From Arcobacteraceae bacterium (GTDB lineage: Bacteria; Campylobacterota; Campylobacteria; Campylobacterales; Arcobacteraceae): DNA of 64,000 bases. Shown one piece after another: positions 26,623-36,777 of the stretch. Below the pieces are notes generated by a model, which saw nothing but the letters and a program-made list of their open reading frames with translations, was not told the DNA's origin and made no database searches. The translations under genes were made by a program, and so were the position numbers. The stretch covers positions 19,049 through 83,048 of the forward strand of contig JAONGR010000003.1 of NCBI GenBank assembly GCA_028375605.1, read 5' to 3'. How positions within the stretch are numbered: position 1 is the first letter of the stretch; every line of letters begins with the position of its first letter.

Positions 26623-26940
26623 TTAACAAGAAGGAACATTTCCTGAATCATTTGCATACTCATAAAAGAAATCAAAATAATGTGGTAAAAATTTTTCTTT
26701 TACTTTTTTAACATTTGGACAGATTATTTTGATTTCATCTGCTAATTTTCCACTATCATTAATAGCTTCCCATTCATCTTGAGAATGTTTAGCAGCCATT
26801 TTTGCACCAGTCATATCACAAGAGCTTTTAAGCTTTTTAGTAAAAAGTTTTTGACCTTTTGCTACATCAGCACTAGCAAGAGTACTACCAATCGATAATA
26901 TTAAAGCACTAGAAAATGCTAATTTAAGTAATTTATTCAT
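26623..26940 (-). CDS. Exported cytochrome-c-like protein lacking a haem motif
   Basis: A 105-residue protein with a signal peptide (1-24). The mature start DVAKGQKLFTKKLKSSCDMTG resembles the N-terminus of small c-type cytochromes (KGQKLF..KC..CH), but there is no CxxCH; one cysteine remains in SSCD, one in IICPN and one at the end (VPSC). It cannot bind haem in the usual way. Proteins of this kind are often annotated as cytochrome c in Campylobacterota. Function unknown. It stands alone between the porin and the NFACT gene and ends in its own terminator. Confidence 0.6.
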   Translation of the reverse strand: MNKLLKLAFSSALILSIGSTLASADVAKGQKLFTKKLKSSCDMTGAKMAAKHSQDEWEAINDSGKLADEIKIICPNVKKVKEKFLPHYFDFFYEYANDSGNVPSC

Positions 26941-27038
26941 TACTATCCTTTATATTTAAATTTACTTCAAATTATAACATGTATAAGAATAAAAATAGAT
27001 AAAATTATAAATATTATAAAAATATGATATAATTAATA

Positions 27039-28307
27039 ATGAAATATTACATACTAAAAAAGCTAACAGAACATTTACTAAATTATAAAAATATAAAATA
27101 TATTAAACGTATAGATAATAATACTCTTAAAATAGAATTTAATCAGCAAAATATCTATTATTTTGATCTTTCCAAAGGTAATGGAAACATATATAAAAAA
27201 GAGAATAATGATAACATCAAAAAAGACTTTAATGCCCCATTTGATGTAATACTAAATAAAAGATTTACCTCAAGTAATATAAAAAGTGTAAAACTACTAA
27301 ATGATGATAAAATTATACATATAGTTGTACAAAGTAAAAGTGCGTATAAAACTGAGACTACAGTACTTCAAATGGAATTTACAGGTAAAAATACAAATGT
27401 AATTATTCTTGATGAAAATAACATTATATTAGAAGCATTACGTCATATAGATGAATGGTCTTCAGTAAGAGTAGTAAAAGTAGGATTAGAACTTGTAGCA
27501 TTAGATAAACCAACTTTTGAATTTGAAAAAAAAGATATAAAAGATATAGATAGTTTTTTATTAGATGTTTATAATAAAAAAGAAACACATGAATTAGAAA
27601 ATATAAAAAAACAAAAAATTGTACAATTAAACAAACAAGTGAAGAAAATAAAAAATATACTTGATAAATTAGATAATATTGATGTTTTGTCTCAAAATGC
27701 AGTAAAGTATAATGATGAAGCAACAGTTATTTTATCTGATGTGTATAGTTATGATGGGTATATTAAAAGTTTAAAGATACAAAATTCAAATGATCTGTTT
27801 AATAAAGCAAAAAAAACAAAACAAAAAATAAAAAATCAACATATAGAAGAAACTAATTTAAGTCAAAAGTTGGAATTTTATAAAAGACTTATTGTTGTAA
27901 TTGAAAATGCAAAAACTCAAGATGAAATTGAATTTTATATGCCTAAAAAAGATAAAAATCAAAAAAAGACAAAAAAAGCCAATCCTTATAAAAGTTTTTT
28001 TATCGATGGATATAAAATAATGCTTGGTCGTGATGAGAGAGAAAATATCTTTCTACTAGAAAATAGTAGAGCAAGTGATTTTTGGTTTCATCTACAAGGA
28101 GAGGTTTCCTCTCATGTTATAGTATCAAATACAAAAAAAACAATACCAGAAAAACTGATAATGGAAGCTGCTAAAATATGTGCTAAATTTTCTAGTGATT
28201 TTGGAGGTACATTTAATGTAGACTTTACACAAAGACGAAATGTAAAGATACAAACAAGAGCTAATGTACTCTATAATCCCTACAGTACAATTGTGGTAAA
28301 AGTTTAA
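27039..28307 (+). CDS. NFACT/RqcH-family ribosome quality-control protein
   Basis: A 422-residue protein with an NFACT-N-like N-terminal part, a lysine-rich coiled coil (about 180-300) and an NFACT-R (DUF814) domain at about 325-420. The last has the conserved GRDERENIFLL and RASDFWFHLQGEVSSHVIV. RqcH binds split 50S subunits and adds alanine tails in other bacteria. This protein is shorter than the roughly 570-residue Bacillus form, as usual in Campylobacterota. It has its own A/T-rich promoter and leads into the tRNA cluster. Activity is inferred from the family. Confidence 0.83.
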   Translation: MKYYILKKLTEHLLNYKNIKYIKRIDNNTLKIEFNQQNIYYFDLSKGNGNIYKKENNDNIKKDFNAPFDVILNKRFTSSNIKSVKLLNDDKIIHIVVQSKSAYKTETTVLQMEFTGKNTNVIILDENNIILEALRHIDEWSSVRVVKVGLELVALDKPTFEFEKKDIKDIDSFLLDVYNKKETHELENIKKQKIVQLNKQVKKIKNILDKLDNIDVLSQNAVKYNDEATVILSDVYSYDGYIKSLKIQNSNDLFNKAKKTKQKIKNQHIEETNLSQKLEFYKRLIVVIENAKTQDEIEFYMPKKDKNQKKTKKANPYKSFFIDGYKIMLGRDERENIFLLENSRASDFWFHLQGEVSSHVIVSNTKKTIPEKLIMEAAKICAKFSSDFGGTFNVDFTQRRNVKIQTRANVLYNPYSTIVVKV

Positions 28308-28402
28308 AATATAGAATTTATTTATTTATAAAAAAATTAAGGATAATTTAATAAAACATCCATTATAATTCCGCTATCAAACAAAAGAAACTAGCTTGAT
28401 AA

Positions 28403-28479
28403 GGGTCCTTAGCTCAGCTGGTTAGAGCACTCGGCTCATAACCGAGTGGTCGAAGGTTCGAGTCCTTCAGGACCCACCA
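28403..28479 (+). tRNA. tRNA-Met (CAT anticodon)
   Basis: A full cloverleaf: acceptor GGGTCCT with AGGACCC, A discriminator and encoded CCA. The anticodon CAT is at 28437-28439 within GGCTCATAACC. The T-arm is GGTTCGAGTCC. Elongator methionine is most likely; tRNA-Ile2 with a lysidine-modified CAT cannot be fully excluded by sequence alone. It is not an initiator type: the 1-72 pair is G-C. Confidence 0.85.
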
Positions 28480-28500
28480 CTTTTCGTTTGACACTTTTAA

Positions 28501-28577
28501 GCGGGAGTAGCTCAGTTGGCTAGAGCCTCTGCCTTCCAAGCAGATTGTCGCGAGTTCGAGTCTCGTCTCCCGCTCCA
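28501..28577 (+). tRNA. tRNA-Gly (TCC anticodon)
   Basis: Acceptor GCGGGAG pairs with CTCCCGC, followed by T discriminator and encoded CCA. Anticodon TCC at 28535-28537 in the CCTTCCAAG loop. It follows the Met tRNA by 21 bases. Confidence 0.96.
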
Positions 28578-28603
28578 CTTAAAAATCAAAAAATTATAAT
28601 GTT

Positions 28604-28679
28604 GCTTCAGTAGCTCAGTTGGTAGAGCAGCTGATTTGTAATCAGCAGGTCGTAGGTTCAAGTCCTATCTGAAGCTCCA
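28604..28679 (+). tRNA. tRNA-Thr (TGT anticodon)
   Basis: Acceptor GCTTCAG pairs with CTGAAGC, T discriminator, encoded CCA. Anticodon TGT at 28637-28639. D-arm and T-arm (GTAGGTTCAAGTCCTAT) are regular. Confidence 0.96.
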
Positions 28680-28825
28680 CTACTCTTTAACAATCAAAAT
28701 AAATTATCATAATTAATTCAAATTAAAACTTTTTTATAATCTTTAAACTATAATTATTTTGCTTCAACTAAGATTTAGAAGTACAACTGTAAAATGCGAA
28801 TAATATAATACTAAAAGGTAAAGAA

Positions 28826-29380
28826 TTGGAAAATTCAGTAAAAAAGATATTAGAACATATTGGGGAAGACCCTCAACGAGAAGGTTTAATAGATACTCCA
28901 AAACGTGTACAAAAAGCATGGGAATTTATGTGTGGTGGTTATAACCAAGATCCTATGGAAATCATGAAATCCGCTTTATTTACAAGTAGTAATGATGAAA
29001 TGGTAATTGTAAAAGATATAGAGTTTTATTCAATGTGTGAACATCATATGTTACCTATTATTGGAAAAGCACATGTTGCTTATATCCCAAATGGTAAAGT
29101 GATTGGTTTATCAAAAATTCCTCGTGTTGTGGATGTATTTGCTAGACGATTGCAAATTCAAGAGCAACTAACAGAGCAAATATCAGATGCTATTAATGAA
29201 GCAATTGCACCAAAAGGTGTTGCAGTAGTTATTGATGCTAGACATATGTGTATGGAGATGAGAGGTGTACAAAAAATATCTTCTTCTACTATTACTTCTG
29301 CCTTACGAGGTATCTTCAAAAAAGAGAAAAAAACAAAAGATGAATTTTTAAGTATAATTGCATCTTCTTTTCATAAATAA
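28826..29380 (+). CDS. folE: GTP cyclohydrolase I
   Basis: FolE turns GTP into dihydroneopterin triphosphate, the entry step of folate synthesis and, via related routes, of queuosine (queC lies at the start of the window). The 184 residues carry the zinc ligands C71 and H74 (CEHHMLP) and C142 (RHMCMEMRG), and [17 protein letters not shown] near 92-108. The start is a TTG at 28826 after AAAAGG. The hairpin at 29390-29428 follows the stop. Confidence 0.96.
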   Translation: MENSVKKILEHIGEDPQREGLIDTPKRVQKAWEFMCGGYNQDPMEIMKSALFTSSNDEMVIVKDIEFYSMCEHHMLPIIGKAHVAYIPNGKVIGLSKIPRVVDVFARRLQIQEQLTEQISDAINEAIAPKGVAVVIDARHMCMEMRGVQKISSSTITSALRGIFKKEKKTKDEFLSIIASSFHK

Positions 29381-29389
29381 CTGATATTA

Positions 29390-29428
29390 GTCTAATTTAT
29401 ATTTGTTTTATGCAGATATAAATTAGAC
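29390..29428 (+). terminator. Hairpin after folE
   Basis: A perfect 13-bp stem (GTCTAATTTATAT with its complement) with a 13-base loop. The T-tract is weak, so termination may be partial. Confidence 0.55.
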
Positions 29429-29527
29429 ACTTATACAAAAAATTATTCACCTATACAATAATCACAATAGTTTTCCTTTTTAAAAGGAAATAAATCGCTT
29501 ATAAAAGTTATTGAACCTCCATTATTC

Positions 29528-29556
29528 TTGACATTTAAAGACTAAAAAGATATAAT
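29528..29556 (+). promoter_or_regulatory. Promoter of the S10-spc operon
   Basis: TTGACA (29528-29533) and TATAAT (29551-29556) with 17 bases between is an exact sigma-70 consensus promoter, the best in the window. Transcription should start near 29563, leaving a leader of about 73 bases before rpsJ. Confidence 0.88.
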
Positions 29557-29573
29557 CCGCGTCCATACATTGG

Positions 29574-29616
29574 TTAGAGTGATATAAAACACACGGTTTT
29601 GTATTAGTTCTAATGA
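29574..29616 (+). promoter_or_regulatory. Structured 5' leader of the S10 operon
   Basis: Downstream of the start site TTAGA pairs with TCTAA, and inside that AAAAC pairs with GTTTT around ACACG, giving one long interrupted hairpin before the AAAGGA ribosome binding site. In E. coli L4 controls this operon through its leader. No sequence match to that leader is visible, so a regulatory role is inferred. Confidence 0.45.
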
Positions 29617-29635
29617 GTTCTTTAAAGGAAAACAA

Positions 29636-29950
29636 ATGGAAAAAATTAGATTAAAGTTAAAAGCTTACGATCATAGAGTTCTTGATCGTTCTGTTGCTTC
29701 AATTATTGAGGCTGTTAAAAGAACAGGTGCTGAATTAATAGGTCCAATCCCAATGCCTACTAAAATCAGAAAATATACTGTTCTTAAATCACCACACGTT
29801 AACAAAGATGCTAGAGAGCAATTTGAGATCAGAGTTCATTCAAGAATGATTGATATCGTATCTGCAACACCAGATACAGTAGATAGTTTAATGAAACTTG
29901 ATCTTGCGCCTGAAGTAGACGTTGAAGTTAGATCAATGGGTCAAGAGTAG
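29636..29950 (+). CDS. rpsJ: 30S ribosomal protein S10
   Basis: The 104-residue S10 ([19 protein letters not shown] start; [22 protein letters not shown] middle) is first in the S10 operon. It sits in the 30S head and is also the NusE antitermination partner in other bacteria. AAAGGAAA precedes the ATG. Confidence 0.98.
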   Translation: MEKIRLKLKAYDHRVLDRSVASIIEAVKRTGAELIGPIPMPTKIRKYTVLKSPHVNKDAREQFEIRVHSRMIDIVSATPDTVDSLMKLDLAPEVDVEVRSMGQE

Positions 29951-29963
29951 AAAGGAGTTATAG

Positions 29964-30536
29964 ATGGAATTTATTGTAGAAAAAATCGGAATGAGTCGTA
30001 CTGTAACTGTGCCTGCTGTACCTGTAACTCTTGTAAGAGTACTTGATACTAAAGTTTGTGAAGTTAATGATGGCGTAGCTATCGTTGCATACAACAGTGG
30101 TAAGAAATTTAACAAAACTATTGAGGGTCAACAAAAAAAATATGACTTATCAAAAGAGTTTAACAGATTTGCAACATTAAATGTAGCAAATTCAGAAGCT
30201 GGTGATATTGATACAGCTGCTTTAGTTGAAGGTGTAGTTATTAAATCTACATTTAAAACAAAAGGTAGAGGTTTTGCTGGTGTAGTTAAAAGATATAATT
30301 TTGCTGGTGGTAGAGCATCACATGGTCATAGAATGGGTAGAAGAACTGGTTCTATTGGTAATGCAGAATGGCCAGGTAGAGTTATGCCAGGTAAGAAAAT
30401 GCCAGGTCACTATGGTAACACTAATATTACACATAAAAATGATGTAGTTTCTTTTGATGCTACAACAGGTATTTTAGTACTTAAAGGTTCAGTTGCTGGT
30501 GCAAATGGTACTTTAGGTAGAGTAAGGATTGCATAA
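29964..30536 (+). CDS. rplC: 50S ribosomal protein L3
   Basis: A 190-residue L3, on the short side of the family (about 209 in E. coli). The conserved [22 protein letters not shown]...[23 protein letters not shown] region is intact. Its stop overlaps the rplD start as TAATG. Confidence 0.98.
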   Translation: MEFIVEKIGMSRTVTVPAVPVTLVRVLDTKVCEVNDGVAIVAYNSGKKFNKTIEGQQKKYDLSKEFNRFATLNVANSEAGDIDTAALVEGVVIKSTFKTKGRGFAGVVKRYNFAGGRASHGHRMGRRTGSIGNAEWPGRVMPGKKMPGHYGNTNITHKNDVVSFDATTGILVLKGSVAGANGTLGRVRIA

Positions 30537-31138
30537 TGAGTAAATTATTAGTATTAAATGAAAAATTTGAACAAGCTGGTGATATAGCTTTAGGTGAAAA
30601 CTTTGAGGGAATTAATTCTCACAATTTACACTTATATGTTAAATCATACTTATCTGGAATTAGAGCAAATACTGCTAGAGTTAAAAATAGATCTGAAGTA
30701 AGCGGTGGTGGTAAAAAACCTAAAGCTCAAAAAGGTTCTGGTGGTGCTAGATGGGGATCAATGAGATCACCTTTATTTGTAGGTGGTGGACAAGTTTTTG
30801 GACCATCAAAAAGAAACTACAACCAAAAAATTAATAAAAAGCAAAAAGTTTTAGCTCTTAGATATGCTATCAATGCTCAAGCTGAAAAAGGATCTATATT
30901 TGTTGCTGATTCTATTAAAGTTGAGTCTGGTAAAACTAAAGATGCAAAAGCTATTGTTAATAAATTAAACAAAAGAGATCTTTTAATTGTTGTTGAAAAC
31001 TTTGATGATAAAACATACTTAGCTTTCAGAAACATCAAAAACTGTTACGTGATTGAAAAATCAGAATTAAATGCTTATTTAATAGCTGCTTACCACTCGA
31101 TTTTAATCGAAAAAGCAGTAATAGATAGCTTAGTATAA
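30536..31138 (+). CDS. rplD: 50S ribosomal protein L4
   Basis: A 200-residue L4 with the exit-tunnel loop [29 protein letters not shown] near 60-88 and a normal C-terminal domain. In E. coli L4 represses this operon. The start overlaps rplC by one base, so translation is coupled. Confidence 0.98.
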   Translation: MSKLLVLNEKFEQAGDIALGENFEGINSHNLHLYVKSYLSGIRANTARVKNRSEVSGGGKKPKAQKGSGGARWGSMRSPLFVGGGQVFGPSKRNYNQKINKKQKVLALRYAINAQAEKGSIFVADSIKVESGKTKDAKAIVNKLNKRDLLIVVENFDDKTYLAFRNIKNCYVIEKSELNAYLIAAYHSILIEKAVIDSLV

Positions 31139-31150
31139 GAGGTATAAGAA

Positions 31151-31432
31151 ATGGCAGATATTACAGATATCAAATCAATTGTTTATACAGAAAAAACTAT
31201 TGAGCTTCAAGAGAATGGTGTAATTGTTGTACAAACAAGCACTAGAATGACAAAGAATGGTTTAAAAGAAGTATTTAAAGAATATTTTGGTGTTACACCT
31301 ATGAAAGTTAATTCTTTAAGACAAAGCGGTAAAGTAAAAAGATTTAAAGGAAAAGTTGGTGCAAGACCAGATTTCAAGAAATTCTATGTAACATTACCAG
31401 AGGGCGCTGAAATAGCGAACCTTTCAGCATAA
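31151..31432 (+). CDS. rplW: 50S ribosomal protein L23
   Basis: A 93-residue L23. [28 protein letters not shown] loop and the [16 protein letters not shown] end match the family. It lies at the tunnel exit, where trigger factor and SRP dock in other bacteria. AGAGG precedes the ATG. Confidence 0.97.
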   Translation: MADITDIKSIVYTEKTIELQENGVIVVQTSTRMTKNGLKEVFKEYFGVTPMKVNSLRQSGKVKRFKGKVGARPDFKKFYVTLPEGAEIANLSA

Positions 31433-31443
31433 GGGAGTAGGAA

Positions 31444-32271
31444 ATGGCAATTAAAAAATTTAGACCAATAACACCTGCAAGAAGATTTATGTCTGTTATG
31501 GATACTTCTGATATTACTTCTAAAGCAACTGTTAGATCTCTATTAGTTAGAGTAAAAGCAAGTGCTGGTAGAAATAATAACGGTAGAATCACATCTAGAC
31601 ATAGAGAAGCAGGGGCGAAAAAACTATACAGAATCATTGATTTTAAAAGAAATAAATTAAATGTTCCAGGTACAGTAGCTACTGTTGAGTACGATCCGTA
31701 CAGAAACTGTAGAATTTGTTTAATCAACTATGCTGATGGTGAAAAAAGATATATTATTCAACCTTCAGGTTTAAAAGTAGGAACTACAATTACTGCTGCT
31801 GAATCAGGACTTGATATCTTACCAGGTAATGCAATGAAACTTGCTAATATCCCTGTAGGTACAATGGTTCATAATATTGAAATGAAACCAGGTAAAGGTG
31901 GACAAATCGCTAGATCTGCTGGTGGATATGCACAAGTTATGGGTAGAGAAGATAAATATATCATTTTAAGATTACCATCTGGTGAAATGAGAAAAATTCT
32001 TGGTGTATGTATGGCAACTATTGGTATAGTAGGAAATGAAGATTTCTCTAATATGGTAATTGGTAAAGCTGGTAGACAAAGACATCTTGGTAGAAGACCA
32101 CAAACTAGAGGATCTGCAATGAACCCTATCGATCATCCACATGGTGGTGGTGAAGGTAAGACTAATTCAGGTAGACATCCAGTTACTCCATGGGGTATGC
32201 CAACTAAAGGTTATAAAACTAGAAAGAAAAAAGCTAGTGATAAACTAATCATTTCAAGAAAAAAGAAATAA
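31444..32271 (+). CDS. rplB: 50S ribosomal protein L2
   Basis: Full-length L2 of 275 residues. It includes [19 protein letters not shown] near 45-60 and the peptidyl-transferase-linked [14 protein letters not shown] near 222, with the catalytically noted histidine in HGGGEG. It binds 23S rRNA near the subunit interface. AGGGAGTAGGAA precedes the ATG. Confidence 0.98.
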   Translation: MAIKKFRPITPARRFMSVMDTSDITSKATVRSLLVRVKASAGRNNNGRITSRHREAGAKKLYRIIDFKRNKLNVPGTVATVEYDPYRNCRICLINYADGEKRYIIQPSGLKVGTTITAAESGLDILPGNAMKLANIPVGTMVHNIEMKPGKGGQIARSAGGYAQVMGREDKYIILRLPSGEMRKILGVCMATIGIVGNEDFSNMVIGKAGRQRHLGRRPQTRGSAMNPIDHPHGGGEGKTNSGRHPVTPWGMPTKGYKTRKKKASDKLIISRKKK

Positions 32272-32280
32272 GGGTATAAA

Positions 32281-32559
32281 ATGGCAAGAAGTATAAAAAA
32301 AGGTCCATTTGTTGATGCTCATTTAGCGAAAAAAGTAGCTAAAGCAATTGAGTCTGGAGACAAAAAACCAATCAAAACTTGGTCAAGAAGAAGTATGGTA
32401 TTACCTGATATGATCGGTCTTACATTTACAGTACATAACGGAAGAAATTTCGTACCAGTAAATATTACAGAAAATCATATTGGATACAAATTAGGTGAAT
32501 TCGCACCAACTAGAACTTTTAAAGGTCACAAAGGTTCAGTACAAAGAAAGGTAGGATAA
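32281..32559 (+). CDS. rpsS: 30S ribosomal protein S19
   Basis: The 92-residue S19 with the hallmark start [39 protein letters not shown] and the end [11 protein letters not shown]. It sits in the 30S head next to S13, whose gene is not in the window. The stop overlaps rplV by one base. Confidence 0.98.
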   Translation: MARSIKKGPFVDAHLAKKVAKAIESGDKKPIKTWSRRSMVLPDMIGLTFTVHNGRNFVPVNITENHIGYKLGEFAPTRTFKGHKGSVQRKVG

Positions 32560-32888
32560 TGGGTAAAGCTATATTAAAATTCGTTAGATTATCTCCTATT
32601 AAAGCTAGATTAGTAGCTAGAGAAGTTCAAGGTATGAACGCTGAAGTTGCAATTGCATCTTTAGAATTTACACCAAACAAAGCTGCTGGAATTATTTCTA
32701 AAGTTATTGCTTCTGCAGTTGCTAACTCAGGTTTAGAGCCAGAAGAAGCTATTGTAACAAGTTGTAGAGTAGATAGAGGTCCAGTTCTTAAGAGATTTAC
32801 ACCAAGAGCTAGAGGTAGTGCTTCTCCAAAACATAAGCCAATGGCACATATATATGTTGAAGTAAATGCTATAGAAGGAGACAAGTAA
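32559..32888 (+). CDS. rplV: 50S ribosomal protein L22
   Basis: A 109-residue L22 ([50 protein letters not shown]). The beta-hairpin tip lies in the exit tunnel, where changes give macrolide resistance in other species; no insertion or deletion is apparent here. One-base overlap with rpsC. Confidence 0.98.
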   Translation: MGKAILKFVRLSPIKARLVAREVQGMNAEVAIASLEFTPNKAAGIISKVIASAVANSGLEPEEAIVTSCRVDRGPVLKRFTPRARGSASPKHKPMAHIYVEVNAIEGDK

Positions 32889-33586
32889 TGGGTCAAAAAG
32901 TTAATCCTATTGGACTTAGATTAGGTATCAATAGAAACTGGGAAAGCAGATGGTTTCCAAAAAAATCTACAATGCCTGAAAACGTTGCAGAAGATAACAA
33001 AATAAGAAAATTCGTTAAAAAAGAATTATATTATGCTGGTATTGCGCAAACACTTATCGAAAGAACTACTAAAAAAGTTAGAGTTACTATTGTAGCTGCT
33101 AGACCTGGTATTGTTATCGGTAAAAAAGGTGCTGACGTTGAAAAACTTAAGAATAGCCTTAAAGCATTAGTTGGTAAAGATATTGCTGTTAATATTAAAG
33201 AAGAAAGAAAACCTTTCTTATCTGGACAATTAGCTGCTGAAAATATTGCACAACAACTTGAAAGAAGAGTTGCATTTAGAAGAGCTATGAAAAGAGTTAT
33301 GCAAAATGCAATCAAAGGTGGAGCTAAAGGTATTAAAGTATCTGTTTCTGGTAGACTTGGTGGAGCTGAAATGGCTAGAACTGAGTGGTATTTAGAGGGA
33401 AGAGTTCCTTTACATACATTAAGAGCTAGAATTGATTATGGATTTGCTGAAGGTCATACAACTTATGGTTGTATTGGTATTAAAGTTTGGATTTTCAAAG
33501 GTGAAGTACTTGCAAAAGGAATTCCAGTAGAAAAATCAGATGATAATGACAAGTCTAAAAGACCATCAAAAAGAAGAGGTAACTAA
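32888..33586 (+). CDS. rpsC: 30S ribosomal protein S3
   Basis: A 232-residue S3. The KH domain [10 protein letters not shown] is near 79, and [14 protein letters not shown] and [35 protein letters not shown] sequence follow. The lysine-rich tail ([12 protein letters not shown]) is usual. It forms part of the mRNA entry site. Confidence 0.98.
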   Translation: MGQKVNPIGLRLGINRNWESRWFPKKSTMPENVAEDNKIRKFVKKELYYAGIAQTLIERTTKKVRVTIVAARPGIVIGKKGADVEKLKNSLKALVGKDIAVNIKEERKPFLSGQLAAENIAQQLERRVAFRRAMKRVMQNAIKGGAKGIKVSVSGRLGGAEMARTEWYLEGRVPLHTLRARIDYGFAEGHTTYGCIGIKVWIFKGEVLAKGIPVEKSDDNDKSKRPSKRRGN

Positions 33587-33588
33587 CA

Positions 33589-34014
33589 ATGTTAATGCCT
33601 AAAAGAACTAAATATAGAAAAGAGATGAAAGGCCGAAATAGAGGTAAGTCGTTTAATGCTAACACATTAGCTTACGGAAATATCGGTATTAAAGCTTTAG
33701 AGCATGGTAGAATTGATGGTAGACAAATTGAAGCTGCCAGAATTGCTATGACAAGAAAAGTTAATAGAACAGGTAAAATATGGATTATGGTATTCCCTGC
33801 TAAACCACTTACTGCTAAACCACTTGAAACAAGAATGGGTAAAGGTAAAGGTTCAGTTGATAAATACGTTATGAATATTAAGCCAGGTAGAATTTGTTTT
33901 GAAATGGCTGGTGTTGATGATGATTTAGCAAGAGCTGCTTTCGCACTAGCGCAAAGTAAACTTCCTTTTAAAACAAAGATTGTAACAAAAGAGGGTGAAA
34001 ATGAATTATTCTGA
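33589..34014 (+). CDS. rplP: 50S ribosomal protein L16
   Basis: The 141-residue L16 starts [19 protein letters not shown]. Its [23 protein letters not shown] region contacts tRNA in the A and P sites. The 3' end overlaps the rpmC start, so rpmC is translationally coupled. Confidence 0.98.
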   Translation: MLMPKRTKYRKEMKGRNRGKSFNANTLAYGNIGIKALEHGRIDGRQIEAARIAMTRKVNRTGKIWIMVFPAKPLTAKPLETRMGKGKGSVDKYVMNIKPGRICFEMAGVDDDLARAAFALAQSKLPFKTKIVTKEGENELF

Positions 34015-34186
34015 TATTAGCGCTAAAACTTTAGCTGAGTTAACTGAATTATTAAAAGAGAAAAAGGTGCAACTTTTTGAACTTAGACTTAAGTTAAAAA
34101 CTATGCAATTAACAAATACAAGTGAATTAAAAGCAGCTAAAAAAGAGATTGCTCAAATTCAAACTGCTATAACAGCAGCGAAGTAA
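34001..34186 (+). CDS. rpmC: 50S ribosomal protein L29
   Basis: A short all-helical L29 of 61 residues ([34 protein letters not shown]). I chose the ATG at 34001 because GAGGGTG lies five bases upstream. A GTG at 33995 would only add two residues. The gene overlaps the end of rplP by 14 bases. Confidence 0.95.
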   Translation: MNYSDISAKTLAELTELLKEKKVQLFELRLKLKTMQLTNTSELKAAKKEIAQIQTAITAAK

Positions 34187-34197
34187 GGATTAAAATT

Positions 34198-34455
34198 ATG
34201 AGTACACATAAAAGAGAAATCCAAGGTACTGTGGTAAAAATTGCTGGTGAAAAAACTGCTTCAATCTTAGTTGAAAGAAGAGTTATCCACCCAAGATACC
34301 ACAAGACTGTAAGAAGATTCAAAAAATATTTAGTTCATGATGAAAAGAATGAATTAAAAGTTGGAGATACAGCTATTGCAATAGAATGTAGACCATTATC
34401 TAAAACTAAATCTTTTAGATTAAAAACAATTCTAACAACAGGAGCTAACGTATGA
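34198..34455 (+). CDS. rpsQ: 30S ribosomal protein S17
   Basis: The 85-residue S17 ([58 protein letters not shown]) binds the lower body of 16S rRNA. The last four bases overlap rplN. The standard OB-fold pattern is intact. Confidence 0.97.
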   Translation: MSTHKREIQGTVVKIAGEKTASILVERRVIHPRYHKTVRRFKKYLVHDEKNELKVGDTAIAIECRPLSKTKSFRLKTILTTGANV

Positions 34456-34820
34456 TTCAAAGTTTTTCTAGATTAAACGTTGCTGATAACACAGGTGCTA
34501 AAGAGATCATGTGTATCAAAGTTCTTGGTGGAAGTCATAGAAGATATGCTACTGTTGGTGACGTTATCGTTGCTTCAGTTAAAAAAGCTCTTCCTGTTGG
34601 AAAAGTAAGAAAAGGTCAAGTTGTTAAAGCTGTTATCGTTAGAACTCATAAAGAAGTTCAAAGAGAAAATGGTTCATTAATTAGATTTGATGACAACGCA
34701 GCTGTAATTCTTAATGATAAAAGAGAACCTATTGGAACAAGAATTTTCGGACCTGTTGCTAGAGAAGTTAGATACTCTGGTTTCATGAAAATTGTTTCTT
34801 TAGCTCCGGAGGTATTATAA
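34452..34820 (+). CDS. rplN: 50S ribosomal protein L14
   Basis: The 122-residue L14, highly conserved: [27 protein letters not shown], then VVRT and [24 protein letters not shown]. It helps form the bridge to 16S rRNA helix 14. It overlaps rpsQ by four bases and rplX by one. Confidence 0.98.
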   Translation: MIQSFSRLNVADNTGAKEIMCIKVLGGSHRRYATVGDVIVASVKKALPVGKVRKGQVVKAVIVRTHKEVQRENGSLIRFDDNAAVILNDKREPIGTRIFGPVAREVRYSGFMKIVSLAPEVL

Positions 34821-35056
34821 TGGCAACTAAGTTAAAAATTAAAAAAGGTGATACTGTAAAAATTATCGCTGGTGATGACAAAGGTAAGACTGGTGAAGTT
34901 TTAGCTGTATTACCTACAAAAGGTAAAGTTATCGTTAAAGATTGTAAAATCGCTAAAAAAACAGTTAAACCATCTGAAGAAAATAAAGACGGTGGATTTG
35001 TTAATAAAGAGATGCCTATTGATATCTCTAACGTATCTAAAGTAGAAGGTGAATAA
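34820..35056 (+). CDS. rplX: 50S ribosomal protein L24
   Basis: A 78-residue L24 with a KOW motif ([24 protein letters not shown]). It is shorter than the E. coli protein (104), as in other Campylobacterota. It is an assembly initiator for the 50S subunit. One-base overlap with rplN upstream; rplE starts one base after its stop. Confidence 0.96.
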   Translation: MATKLKIKKGDTVKIIAGDDKGKTGEVLAVLPTKGKVIVKDCKIAKKTVKPSEENKDGGFVNKEMPIDISNVSKVEGE

Positions 35057-35057
35057 A

Positions 35058-35606
35058 ATGGCTGCTAGATTACTTGAAAAATATAAAAGTGAAATTAAAC
35101 CAGTTTTAGAATCTGAATTTCCTCAAAACAAAATGTTAACTGCTTCTTTAGAAAAAGTTACTATTTCTGTTGGTACAGGATTTGCTATGAAAGATAGTAA
35201 ATTAATGCAAAATATTGCTGATACTATCTCTTTAATTGCTGGTCAAAAAGCTGTTACTGTTATCTCTAGAAAGTCAATTGCTGGATTTAAAGTAAGAGAA
35301 GATATGCCAGTTGGTGTAAAAGTTAACCTTAGAGGTGAAAGAATGTACGAATTTATTGATAAATTATGTTCAATCGCACTTCCAAGAGTTAAGGATTTTA
35401 GAGGTCTTGAAAGAAATGGATTTGATGGTGCAGGTAACTTTAACTTTGGATTAGATGAGCAATTAATGTTCCCAGAAGTTGAATTTGACAATGTTATTCA
35501 AACACATGGTATGAATATCTCTATTACTACAACAACAAGTAGTGATGAAGAATCTTACAGATTATTAGAGTTAATGGGTGTACCATTTACTAAAGGGAGA
35601 GCATAA
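35058..35606 (+). CDS. rplE: 50S ribosomal protein L5
   Basis: L5 of 182 residues from the ATG at 35058, preceded by GAAGGTG inside the end of rplX. A GTG at 35049 is also in frame but has worse spacing. It contacts 5S rRNA and the P-site tRNA. Motifs: [50 protein letters not shown]. Confidence 0.97.
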   Translation: MAARLLEKYKSEIKPVLESEFPQNKMLTASLEKVTISVGTGFAMKDSKLMQNIADTISLIAGQKAVTVISRKSIAGFKVREDMPVGVKVNLRGERMYEFIDKLCSIALPRVKDFRGLERNGFDGAGNFNFGLDEQLMFPEVEFDNVIQTHGMNISITTTTSSDEESYRLLELMGVPFTKGRA

Positions 35607-35791
35607 TGGCAAAGAAGTCAATGATTGCAAAACAACAAAGAACACCTAAGTTTTCAAGTAGAGCTTATACAAGATGTTCTTCTTGTGGTAGACCAAAATC
35701 AGTTTATAGAGACTTTGGTCTTTGTAGAATTTGTTTAAGAAAAATGGCTAGCGAAGGTTTATTACCTGGTGTTAGAAAATCTAGCTGGTAA
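35606..35791 (+). CDS. rpsN: 30S ribosomal protein S14, zinc-binding type
   Basis: A 61-residue S14 of the short C+ (type Z) kind. It has the zinc ligands CSSC and CRIC around [17 protein letters not shown] sequence. No zinc-free paralog is in the window. One-base overlap with rplE. The end [15 protein letters not shown] tail ([10 protein letters not shown]) is typical. Confidence 0.97.
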   Translation: MAKKSMIAKQQRTPKFSSRAYTRCSSCGRPKSVYRDFGLCRICLRKMASEGLLPGVRKSSW

Positions 35792-35818
35792 GCTAAAAAA
35801 ATTTAAGGATAAAAGCCC

Positions 35819-36220
35819 ATGATGAATGATTTAATCGCAGACGCTTTAACAAGAATAAGAAATGCATCAATGAGAAAGTTAGAAGTAACTACATTGATCC
35901 ATTCTAATACTGTAGAAGCACTTTGTAAAGTGTTAAAAGAAAAAGAGTACATTGAAGATTGTAAAGTAGTTGAAACTGAAGGTTCTCCAAAAAAGAATAT
36001 TAGTGTTACACTTAAATATGACGAAAATGAAAATAGTGTAATTAACGAAGTTAAAAGAATTTCTAAGTCAGGAAGAAGAGTTTATAAAGCTGCTTCTGAA
36101 CTTAAGTCTTTTAAAAACGGATACGGAACAATTATTGTTTCTACTAGTAAAGGTGTTATGAGTAATGAAGAAGCTTATAAAATCAATGCTGGTGGTGAAC
36201 TATTATGTTCAATTTGGTAA
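35819..36220 (+). CDS. rpsH: 30S ribosomal protein S8
   Basis: S8 of 133 residues ([67 protein letters not shown]). In E. coli S8 represses the spc genes by binding the rplE leader. The start at 35819 is preferred over the next codon because family members start M-x-ND; AAGGAT is upstream. Confidence 0.97.
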   Translation: MMNDLIADALTRIRNASMRKLEVTTLIHSNTVEALCKVLKEKEYIEDCKVVETEGSPKKNISVTLKYDENENSVINEVKRISKSGRRVYKAASELKSFKNGYGTIIVSTSKGVMSNEEAYKINAGGELLCSIW

Positions 36221-36229
36221 GGAGTTAGT

Positions 36230-36766
36230 ATGTCAAGAATTGGTAAAAAAGCTATCTCAATCCCAAGTGGAGTTGAAGTAACAGTTAATAACGGTATTGT
36301 TACAGTTAAAAAAGGTTCTAAATCTATCGACGTTGATACACATAACAGAGTTGGTGTTGAAGTTGTAGATAATAATGTTAACTTTTCTTTAGTAGGTGAA
36401 GAGTCTCAAGACAGAGCTTACTGGGGAACATACAGAGCATTAACAAACAATGCTGTAATTGGTTTAAATGAAGGTTTTAAAAAATCTTTAGAGATCAATG
36501 GTGTTGGTTATAGAGCTGCTGTTAAAGGTAAAGTCTTAGAATTACAATTAGGTTTCTCTCATCCTATTAATTTTGATATCTCTGATGATATAGAAATTAA
36601 TGTTGAAAAAAATATAATTAATATTAAGGGTAGTAACAAACAAGAAGTTGGTCAAGTTGCTGCAAAAATTAGAAGTTTCAGACCACCTGAACCATATAAA
36701 GGTAAAGGTGTTAAGTATACTGACGAGCATATCGTTAGAAAAGCCGGTAAGACAGCTAAGAAATAA
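36230..36766 (+). CDS. rplF: 50S ribosomal protein L6
   Basis: L6 of 178 residues with two repeated folds. [17 protein letters not shown] opens it, [30 protein letters not shown] lies in the middle, and the C-terminal [28 protein letters not shown] is typical. It sits near the GTPase centre. Confidence 0.98.
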   Translation: MSRIGKKAISIPSGVEVTVNNGIVTVKKGSKSIDVDTHNRVGVEVVDNNVNFSLVGEESQDRAYWGTYRALTNNAVIGLNEGFKKSLEINGVGYRAAVKGKVLELQLGFSHPINFDISDDIEINVEKNIINIKGSNKQEVGQVAAKIRSFRPPEPYKGKGVKYTDEHIVRKAGKTAKK

Positions 36767-36777
36767 GGTATAAAATT

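Noticed and set aside
28403..28479. tRNA-Ile2 instead of tRNA-Met
   Set aside because: The CAT anticodon alone is ambiguous; I kept Met because nothing in the arms clearly supports Ile2, with lower confidence.
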